This document shows, piece after piece, positions 30,101 through 36,951 of a stretch of DNA of 41,157 bases. The position numbers and the translations under genes were made by a program. The notes under the pieces are model-generated. The model saw only the letters and a program-made list of their open reading frames with translations, was not told where the DNA came from and did no database searches. Source of the stretch: Coemansia sp. RSA 1804 (taxonomy: Eukaryota > Kickxellomycota > Kickxellomycetes > Kickxellales > Kickxellaceae); the NCBI GenBank assembly GCA_027578815.1, contig JANBTH010000066.1, positions 1 through 41,157 on the forward strand, read 5' to 3'. The first letter of the stretch is position 1. Each line of letters begins with the position of its first letter.

Positions 30101-30806
30101 CCAGCCGGTCGACCGCCAGGCGGAGCAGCGCCGTGCGGTAGTGCGCATCGGCCATGCGAACCAGCGTCCTCTCGTACCGCACCCGCGGGTCAGCCAGCAC
30201 CTTCCGCGTGGCCGTCTGCCACTTGCCGAGCACCTGGGCCACCAGCGCCCGCTGCCGGTGCCGGGACGCCTCCGCCCACATTGCCATCAGCCCGTCGCGA
30301 CGGAGCTGCGACTCCTGCGCCATCCGCCGCCACCCGCGGAGAATCGCAAGCGCCCCGATGTCCCACGTGCTCTGGAAATTGCTGGTGAAGAAGCCCTGCA
30401 GCCGCGGAACAACCTGCTGCTGTTGAGCTTGGTGCGCCCGCTGCCGTCTGGCGCGTGTCTTCGGTTGCCGAGGATGCCGGCCGCGCGCCCGACGGCCTTC
30501 CTCCTCCTCTGTTGCGTAAATACCGTGTGGCTGGGACTCCATCCCACGGTCCACCACGAGCAATCCGTCAGCCGCGTACACTTCGCCCTCGCCCCCGCTG
30601 TCCGCCATCTCCATCTGCTCGCCCTCGAGGTCGCTGTGCGACTCGAACATACGGCCGCGCGTGGCGGCAAACCGCGTCGATGTGTCTGCTGGCGAGTAAT
30701 AGTACGACGCCTGCCGGTCGGTTGTCTTGCTCCTGCGTGCCGGCGTGTTGGGTCCCTGCCCCAGAATGCGGTGTCCCCGCCGTCTGTGCTGCGAAATGTA
30801 TTCCAT
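27156..30806 (-). CDS. SFI1: Sfi1-like centrin-binding repeat protein
   Basis: 1216 residues in one exon. Nearly the whole length consists of degenerate helical repeats with a Trp near the end of each unit, e.g. ILRGWRRMAQESQLRR, VLGKWQTATRKVL, ALRAWRALAVYRKRM, VLRGWRHAAREV, ALRDWRRRNEQ, CLSRWRSL, VVGGWRAVV, SIGVWRGRLKRR, CLRTWRARA, VLARWRLL and CLLRWRSTL. This A-x7-L-L-x3-F/L-x2-W-like periodicity is the Sfi1 hallmark: each unit binds one centrin/Cdc31 along a long helix in the half-bridge of the spindle pole body or similar centre. The sequence is very Arg/Ala-rich and the DNA very GC-rich, giving long open frames in other phases. The start at 30806 is the first ATG; the frame upstream lacks one. 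Confidence 0.85.
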   Translation of the reverse strand: MEYISQHRRRGHRILGQGPNTPARRSKTTDRQASYYYSPADTSTRFAATRGRMFESHSDLEGEQMEMADSGGEGEVYAADGLLVVDRGMESQPHGIYATEEEEGRRARGRHPRQPKTRARRQRAHQAQQQQVVPRLQGFFTSNFQSTWDIGALAILRGWRRMAQESQLRRDGLMAMWAEASRHRQRALVAQVLGKWQTATRKVLADPRVRYERTLVRMADAHYRTALLRLAVDRLAHEHDLHERLVAWTVARNRSTAGAALRAWRALAVYRKRMAIKTAFALVRGRQQRRYLAGVVHRLRARVAERRSRRESGHGTRILARERQTVRDRCQDTDYQQQHNHQQRRTIQNTEEEEAAALDEFMERRAAIQRNVLRGWRHAAREVADTTYMADLFNRDSVLSEALGALGTGAAVRREQRALADRFHRHSVALRSLGRLRAASRQLRDEQVQAHALRDWRRRNEQRRRRTLLLAWHTVVVKDHGRNEALADRLVARSNRRLVHECLSRWRSLYSGHAEADEATAHREQERQRRLAGHRGARRYADAQTMTSMVGSVPSVASDGESDADNRTTTVQLRERVRAAQDEADHYRALVAELDEAAIALHARMRELEPALGLWLARARLRAMAGFLAKARAAAQFSLRGRRAAETRMAAETRSAENMAALARVVGGWRAVVRTAALLDARAAAFTSSAAHARGMAACRLSIGVWRGRLKRRSQLLLAADTRCAFRLKQRVLAKVLRVADGLRTGAAKARDYAYAMLVVNFWTNLNTCMYHRRNPGIAPLLVDRGSPFPRIADSGDESDRTVETVELEQFSWNGHSDHPPPAAAVLGDPQSSGAGDYALTDAEENELAHCFLAWHLYTREIHDVQERVVAWLPPMFQYGASAAAAAAGGGGGGGCFAWELVYSTHLLVSCLRTWRARASALSAMATPKKRRIQESRQFGGDGGGGVEASDGAGLSGETDPARDAELWRRETLYGAAQARRTKRRVFGRWTATHIGSLFAKAAEHRASVTALAALTQHAARMARLRELERRLVGRRVLARWRLLTARHRLNGENAQVLASGSLARSCLLRWRSTLHQNAADTRLGEQQQQQREMYVAGLRFRWRSQARLALVRWMQACSADCVRVALIRRAPGAESARRARLADVAAAVYRRHLLAAGVLRRLRWLALRRRLHTELRMRFAAAWCSANTARRAVAVWRGRVSSPSSSMFFSAPECA

Positions 30807-31199
30807 CGCGAAACAAGGGTTGCCAACAAAGTATGGTAATTGAGAATTAAATAAGAGTATTTTTTTACGCGACAAGAATATATAAATAAAATAAAAAACA
30901 AAAGAGAAAGGTGAGAATAAAAAAGAACAGCGAATGAGGGAAGAGAGAAAACAACAGTGAATGAAAAAGAAAAGATCTCCCAGTTTGTTTACTGTTTCTT
31001 TTCAACCACAGCAATGTTTCCAGATATACTAAACCGACACTATTAAAATTTATCTTGTCTATAAACAATACAGCTACCTGTCAAATGCTCACATTATCAT
31101 GTATTTGGAATGTAGGCCCAGTGTATTGGGTTGGCAATAAACAATTTTAATTCAAATAACAGGTAAAAAATATTAATAAAAGCAAACGACTAGTTAAAG
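30807..31199. other. A/T-rich spacer upstream of the Sfi1-like gene
   Basis: A/G- and A/T-rich, between two minus-strand genes. It holds the Sfi1-like promoter and the 3' flank of the F-box gene; nothing else recognised. Confidence 0.4.
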
Positions 31200-32810
31200 T
31201 TATGATGTACAAAACTTTTTAAACAAAAAGCTTTTCTCAAAAAGCTTGCATTTTTCATGACGAATGTCAACATTTCTCAATGTTTTTGTTCGTCGAATCA
31301 AATGGTTAAGAATGGCGAGAAAATTGTATGGATCTTCCGGTTCAGTATTCTCAATGAAAATATTTTCAAGTCGCGTGTCCAGATACTTAAACGTTCCGAG
31401 CTCTTCTTCTTCTAGACCAGATCGTATGGTAGACAATGATTCCTTGCATAGAATTATCTTCTCAACAGTAAGATCGCGAAGATTGTAAAAGTTGGAAATA
31501 TGCTTTAACAATTCGTCAAATTCAATTATGCCAAGCCTTAGATCAGTAACATTTACCCAGGATACTGTCCGTTGTATGTCGATTAATGGTTTAATGTGGG
31601 CTGTGCATCTTCTTCCAATCTTGGTATACCCAAAATAGCGGTCTGCTGCAATGTAGAAAGCATCACTGGGCGCTTCTTCATTTTCTAGAACAATTACCAT
31701 TTCGTTAACGCCTGTAAATCGTAATCTGCTGGCGGCAACAACTGAGGTAGAAACTCCTCTAATAACCAATGAATCCAAATGCGCAGGTATTGTATCGGTA
31801 TAAAACACATCACAATCCACTGGAGGATCAACCATAGTTAAATTCTCGAGCTTCGGAAACTGGAGCATATGTGATCCGTATGGCCTAGCCTGCTTTGAAT
31901 GCTTTTCCGAAAGAGATTGCTCTTGTTCCGTTTGATCTTCATATGATAACTTAAGAGACTTTAGGTTTGTAAATTCAATACGCCCAGGTGTTGTAAAGTC
32001 GTGGAACATCCACCACGAAAAGTTACTGCTAGATATGTGGTGAAGGTACAAGGATTGGAGTGACTTTGCATAAAAGGAGGAATGCTGATGTGTATACTCG
32101 CGAAGGTCCAGCGAAAGATGTGTTAGTTCAATTGAGAACTGCGGCAAAGGGTGTATGATTGGATATAAAATGTCTAAGCGTTGCAACTGCGGTGCATAGT
32201 GGTCAATGAGGATAGGAATCGTTGATAAAGTAAATTTATCCTCCCAAGTACTCAAATCCAAGCAAGTTATATTTGGTGCTCTGTTCTGCAAATCATGAAT
32301 GTACTCTGAGGCATACATTGAAAGTTTATCCAAATCTGAAACTTCAAACTCTGAACTATCTTCATATTCAGAACAGTAACTAAACTCAATTGAAGAAAGA
32401 TTCAACCAATATCCAACGCCAAGCGTTGAAATGTTTTTTAAAACATGGCCGTACTGACTAATATGTAGGTTATCAGAAAAATAAACACTCAGCGTAGACA
32501 CACAGTTGCAGTTGTATTTGTCACGCTCAGTGATTATGCCAAGATTGGATTTGCAAACAATGTCATTGTCGGCGTAATAAATACAACTGTTAATAATATT
32601 TTCTGCCGGATTTTTGAAGTCATTCCGTGAGTGAATATCAACAAAGCCCTGAGCAAACACATAGCCCTTTAGCAAGCCGTACCATTTGGTACACACCTGG
32701 AGTAAGGTGAGCTTCAGTTTCCACTCGTCAATATCTTTGGCTGGCTTACCAGATGCAAGCCAGAGGATACGAGAGAGGACTTCAGGGTCAAGATCGTTTA
32801 TATGAAGCAT
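31200..32810 (-). CDS. F-box/leucine-rich-repeat-like protein, A/T-rich
   Basis: 536 residues, one exon. The N-terminus HINDLDPEVLSRILWLASG followed by KLTLLQVCTKWYGLLKG is a degenerate F-box. The rest shows irregular leucine-rich segments: APNITCLDLSTW, APQLQRLDILYP, LTHLSLDLREY, AKSLQSLYLHHI, FTNLKSLKLSYE, FPKLENLTMVDP, IPAHLDSLVIRG and NFYNLRDLTVEKI. Such proteins form large lineage-specific families in early-diverging fungi and are presumed SCF adaptors with unknown targets. Its A/T-rich third positions contrast sharply with the GC-rich Sfi1 and AP-1 genes on either side, suggesting a fast-evolving or recently arrived locus. The start is the first ATG, next to the F-box. Confidence 0.75.
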   Translation of the reverse strand: MLHINDLDPEVLSRILWLASGKPAKDIDEWKLKLTLLQVCTKWYGLLKGYVFAQGFVDIHSRNDFKNPAENIINSCIYYADNDIVCKSNLGIITERDKYNCNCVSTLSVYFSDNLHISQYGHVLKNISTLGVGYWLNLSSIEFSYCSEYEDSSEFEVSDLDKLSMYASEYIHDLQNRAPNITCLDLSTWEDKFTLSTIPILIDHYAPQLQRLDILYPIIHPLPQFSIELTHLSLDLREYTHQHSSFYAKSLQSLYLHHISSSNFSWWMFHDFTTPGRIEFTNLKSLKLSYEDQTEQEQSLSEKHSKQARPYGSHMLQFPKLENLTMVDPPVDCDVFYTDTIPAHLDSLVIRGVSTSVVAASRLRFTGVNEMVIVLENEEAPSDAFYIAADRYFGYTKIGRRCTAHIKPLIDIQRTVSWVNVTDLRLGIIEFDELLKHISNFYNLRDLTVEKIILCKESLSTIRSGLEEEELGTFKYLDTRLENIFIENTEPEDPYNFLAILNHLIRRTKTLRNVDIRHEKCKLFEKSFLFKKFCTS

Positions 32811-33457
32811 ATGGTGTAAAAAAAATTATGTTTAAAAACAATTATTCAAAAAAATAAGGGAATAGAGAAGCAAAGGTAGTTGTCATGTCCATCGCATTGT
32901 CATTTTATCTAGCAAAAGTTGACATGGCTGCAAAAACAAATGCAACATATCTGCAGAAGTGCATTGACAACTTATTGCCAAGATCAACGCAATATTAATC
33001 ACAATGTCTAAAACACTGTAGTTTTAGCAAACAATGTTCACATGCTGGAGAGAGATAGCATTACCACAAAATAAACGCTATTTCAATACTGTACATAACC
33101 ACTCAAGTAATAACTTTCAGAAATGTTGGTTTAAAGCTGACAGATTGTTTCTCTAGTTCGAAACAAGTGGACAAGCACTATTTGAAAACCTGACTGCCGC
33201 TCTTTTTTATTCAGCATGTTTTTAACAAGAGTAGTTAAAACTGCCAAAGCTGCATATCCTGTTTAAAAAAGTGGGCGTTTTCTATTATTTGGGGTCGGCT
33301 TGGCTTCAAGTTTACATTCGCTTCTCATCCGCCTTCCTTTTTCTCTATTTACTTTTACTTTTTAATATATTTCCATGTCGTCGTCGAATTTGGCAAGCTA
33401 ATTTCATTCTCTCTCACACTCATCCTTCTTCACCAGACAAAAAGCGACAAACAGGAG
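32811..33457. other. Shared promoter of the F-box/LRR gene and AP-1 mu
   Basis: Head-to-head spacer, A/T-rich, with T/C-rich tracts near the AP-1 mu start. No RNA gene or repeat recognised. Confidence 0.4.
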
Positions 33458-34907
33458 ATGGCGTCAGCGATTTTTATTCTAGATTTAAAGGGCAAGCCGC
33501 TGATTGCGCGGGATTACCGTGGAGACATTCCGCTGAACGCAATCGACCGGTTCATGCCGCTGCTCCAGGAGCGCGAGGACGAGGAAGGCACGGGGTTGCC
33601 GGTAATGACGGAGAATGGCGTGACATACCTGCATTTACGCGAGAAGGACGTATACTGTGAGTATTCATGAAACCAGCAAACACGCACTGCTTATACTACT
33701 TCCATTGCTGCTACTAAAACACCGAAGGGTCGGCTGTCTATCTACCTTACCATACCTGCAATTGAAATTCTGTGAATTGCAACATTAACACAAGGTAGTG
33801 GTTGCGCTGACACGCAAAAACACAAACGCCATGACGCTGCTGCAGTTCCTGCACCACCTGTCAAAGGTGTTTACAGAGTACTTTAAGACGCTGGAGGAGG
33901 AATCGATCCGCGACAACTTTGTGATAATCTACGAGCTGCTTGACGAGATGATGGACTACGGGGTGCCGCAGATAACGGAGCCAAAGATCCTGCAGGAGTA
34001 CATAACGCAGGAGAGCCACATGCTGGAGATCACGCCGCGGCCACCCACGGCGGTGACCAACGCGGTGTCGTGGCGGTCGGAGGGAATCAGCTACCGCAAG
34101 AACGAGGTGTTTCTGGACGTGGTGGAGTCGATCAACATGCTGGTCAACCCGAGCGGCACGGTGATGAGCAGCGACATCCAGGGCGCCATCAAGATGAAGG
34201 TGTATCTGACCGGGATGCCCGAGCTCCGGCTCGGCCTCAACGACAAGGTCATGTTCGAGAGCACGGGGCGCGCGGCGCGCGGCAAGGCCGTGGAGATGGA
34301 GGATATCAGGTTCCACCAGTGCGTGCGGCTCTCCAAGTTCGAAACCGACCGCACGATCTCGTTCATCCCGCCCGATGGCGAGTTCGAGCTGATGTCCTAC
34401 CGCCTCAACGCGCAGCTCAAGCCGCTCATCTGGTGCGAATCCGTCATCGAGAGCCACCGCGGCCGCATCGAGTTCATGGTCAAGGCGAAGGCCCAGTTCA
34501 AGCACAGATCCACCGCCAACAACGTCGAGATCGCCGTCCCCGTCCCCGCCGACGCCGACTCGCCCAAGTTCAAGTCGACGATTGGCTCGGTTCGCTACTC
34601 GCCCGAGCGCGCCGCCTTCATATGGAAGATCAAGCAGTTCCAGGGCGGCAAGGAGGCCCTCCTGCGTGCGCACTTCGGGTTGCCCAGCATTCGCGACGAA
34701 GACCCCGAGCGCCGTCCGCCAATCTCCGTCAAGTTCGAGATCCCCTACTTCACCACGTCGGGGATCCAGGTCCGGTACCTCAAGATCGTCGAAAAGTCCG
34801 GGTACCAGGCGCTCCCGTGGGTCAGATACATTACGAAGAACGGCGACTACCAGCTGCGGCTGCCCGATGCGCTGACCTCGGGCGAGTCGCGTCTTCCGCC
34901 CATCTGA
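33458..34907 (+). CDS. APM1: Clathrin adaptor AP-1 complex mu subunit, two exons
   Basis: Exon 1 is 33458-33656 and exon 2 33799-34907 (142-base GTGAGT...GGTAG intron, interrupting a Leu codon); 435 residues. The subunit selects YxxPhi and related cargo for clathrin vesicles between trans-Golgi and endosomes. Residues 1-140 form the longin-like domain (FILDLKGKPLIARDYRGD, then EEESIRDNFVIIYELLDEMM); about 165-430 is the mu homology domain (GISYRKNEVFLDVVESINML, GMPELRLGLNDKV, DRTISFIPPDGEFELMSYRL, ISVKFEIPYFTTSGIQVRYL). The GISYRKNEVFLDV and SGIQVRYLKIVEKSGYQALP blocks favour mu1 over mu2. The junction KDVY-LVALTRKN matches the family and confirms the intron. AATAAA lies at 34962-34967. Confidence 0.96.
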
Positions 34908-34961
34908 TGACGCTCTCCCTTGGATACAGAAATTGGTATTATGCTGGAGAGGATATTTGAA

Positions 34962-34967
34962 AATAAA
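34962..34967 (+). terminator. Poly(A) signal AATAAA of AP-1 mu
   Basis: AATAAA 55 bases after the stop, in the 167-base gap to the convergent lipase gene. Confidence 0.5.
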
Positions 34968-35074
34968 CAAGGTGCTTTTTTTTGCACTCCGAAACTAAAT
35001 AAAAGATTATGAGAACCAACATGGAGGGGAGGGGAATATGCTTTTTCATATGACGCATGGGCCAGTTAGGCCGA

Positions 35075-36034
35075 TCACTCATCGCTGGAGGGCGCTGTGG
35101 CGCGGTCCAGGATCCACTGGGCGTAGGAGTCCAGCAGATCAAAACCCAGATCCTGCTCAAAGTGCAGCTCGTGGTAGTTGCATTTGACCTCGGTGAACTC
35201 CTTGTCCAGGGAGTCTGGGAGGCGCTCGAAGAAGCGGCGCGTGCCGTCGCAGTCGGTGGCCTTGTCGCCGTCGGCGTGGACCAGGAGCACAGGCGTGGTG
35301 AACGAGGGAGCGCGCTCGATGGCGCTGGCGCCTCTGGCAATGATGTCGGCCAGCGTGCGCAGTGCGCAGTGGCCGATGATGTCGGTGGAGGCGTTGAACT
35401 TCTCGACCTCGACGGGATTGCTGGTCAGCATATCGACGGAGATGCCGGTGGATTTCTGCAGACCAGGCGCGAGACGCGCGACCTGGTGGAGGGCGAAGAT
35501 GACGGGGCGCGGCGGGAGCAGCGGTTTTCCGAGCGCCAGGGCGGGAGCCGACGCAATGACGCCGCGGATATGCGCGTCGCCGTTCTTGTGCAGCGCGTAG
35601 TTGATCACGTTGAGCCCGCCCATCGAGTGGCCGAACAGGAAGTGCGGGACCCCGGGGCGCGCTATGCGCGTGTTGATGAACTCGATGTCGTCGGCCACCA
35701 GGTCCATTCCCTCGCTGTCGCCCAGCCGCCCGCCCCGCCGCCCGGTCTTCCCGAACCCGCGCTGGTCGAAGCCGATGGTCTCGATTCCCTTGCGCGCCAG
35801 CGTCCGCGCCAGCTCCTCGTACCGGTCGATGTGCTCGCCCAGCCCGTGCACAATCGTTACCGTGGCCACCGTTGCTTGTGTCTGCGACTCTTGCTGCTGC
35901 TGCTGCTGCTGCTGCGGTGCCGCCTTGAATGTGCGCGTGTAAAAGTGCCGTCCGTCGTGGTCCACCCACTCGGTGGTCTCCTCCACCCCGTCCACCGTGA
36001 CTGTCTTCTTGTCGCCGGCTGCTGCGTCTGCCAT
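35075..36034 (-). CDS. YJU3: Monoglyceride lipase/serine hydrolase (Yju3/MGLL-like)
   Basis: 319 residues. An alpha/beta hydrolase that should release fatty acid from monoacylglycerol, acting at lipid droplets or membranes. The oxyanion segment HGLGEHIDRYEELA, then GFDQRGFGKTGRRGG, and the nucleophile motif FGHSMGGLN with Ser137 are typical of the Hydrolase_4/MGL group; the acid is in VHADGDKATD and the His in CNYHELHFE. An eight-Gln run encoded by CAG triplets sits in the N-terminal strand region before the oxyanion loop, where relatives have a tight turn. The start is the first ATG (MADAAAGDKKTVTVDG); the frame continues upstream for 53 codons without an ATG. Confidence 0.88.
   Translation of the reverse strand: MADAAAGDKKTVTVDGVEETTEWVDHDGRHFYTRTFKAAPQQQQQQQQESQTQATVATVTIVHGLGEHIDRYEELARTLARKGIETIGFDQRGFGKTGRRGGRLGDSEGMDLVADDIEFINTRIARPGVPHFLFGHSMGGLNVINYALHKNGDAHIRGVIASAPALALGKPLLPPRPVIFALHQVARLAPGLQKSTGISVDMLTSNPVEVEKFNASTDIIGHCALRTLADIIARGASAIERAPSFTTPVLLVHADGDKATDCDGTRRFFERLPDSLDKEFTEVKCNYHELHFEQDLGFDLLDSYAQWILDRATAPSSDE
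35889..35914. repeat. CTG/CAG run encoding poly-Gln in the lipase
   Basis: About eight CTG units on the plus strand, read as CAG on the minus strand, encode the Gln tract of the lipase. Length polymorphism between strains is likely. Confidence 0.75.
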
Positions 36035-36951
36035 ATTTGTGGTATAAATGTGCTGGTGAGCGATATTAGTGCAGGGTGGGCTTGTTCGATGATGCTGATG
36101 ATATTGAAGAAAGAGAGGCAAAGAAAGATGGGTTTTGAAGCAAAAAGAGAAAAAGGTCCCTCTCGTTCCAAGCCCTTCTTCCGTTGCACACAATGACCTC
36201 GTCGTTTCTTCTTTTCTCCCGTGGCCCTATTTCTCCCCTTTCCGTCTTTTGTGCATGTGATTTTTTGCCTTTCCCGCATTGGGACTAGATGGCAGAGGCC
36301 CGGGTTTCATTGTCTGCTGATGTTGTTCCATCCCGCTCAGTTCTTCTTTCTCTCTCAATATGTCTCAGACGAGCATCAGTGAAAACCGCGAGCTCCACTA
36401 AATGTCCTGCATTTCCTGTTAATTTTCTGGCACCGAGGAGCATGCTTGATGTAAGAAAAGCAGCAGCAATGATCTGCAAATCCGCATCTGCTTAGCGAAG
36501 CAGGGGGATCCCTGCGAAGGCCGAAATAAAGAAAGGAAAAGCCCTGATTTCTTAATTCTGCTCTGCTAAGCACGACTCTCAAAGAGTGCGTTTGAGGCTA
36601 GGGGGAAGTGGGAAAACCCCCCACCAGCACATGAACAGCAGATTTATACTGAGCAAACAACAGCTGAATGTTTCTTTTTTTTCCAACTCTCCCTTATTTA
36701 CATAGTTATATTTCCAAACCTTACATTATTTGCTCTAATTAGCTAGGGTCAGCCTTTTTTCCCCTGTTGCTGTTTGTCTGTTTGTTCGTTGTTTCCAAGC
36801 GAGCAAGCGAGAAACAAGAGGACTGATTAAAAAAGGGGTGTTTAAAGACAACCCTTCGTAAACAGCTTGCCCGCTATTTGTACCCGAATCCCCTTGGCAA
36901 TTACTATCATTTTATTCTTCATTGCCCCCCCTTGCTTCCTCCTCAGACTCA
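36035..36951. promoter_or_regulatory. Shared upstream region of the lipase and the LDB/PtaB-like gene
   Basis: Head-to-head spacer. A pyrimidine tract ending CCTCAG directly before the ATG at 36952 looks like an intron acceptor, so the LDB-like gene probably has a 5' UTR intron or an upstream exon; GTAAGA at 36451 is a candidate donor. An ATG frame at 36289-36495 (68 residues) ends near there but does not join in frame. A small inverted repeat CTGCTT-AGCG-AAGCAG lies at about 36488-36503. Confidence 0.4.

Noticed and set aside
29307..30839. 510-codon frame on the plus strand, and similar frames at 26991-28163
   Set aside because: Antisense to the Sfi1-like gene in very GC-rich DNA; Pro/Arg/Ala-rich composition typical of a shadow frame.
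33121..33180. TTCGAAAC stretch resembling a tRNA T-loop
   Set aside because: No matching acceptor stem, A-box or anticodon arm could be found around it.
33861..34970. 369-codon frame on the minus strand
   Set aside because: Antisense to AP-1 mu exon 2; no recognisable motif.
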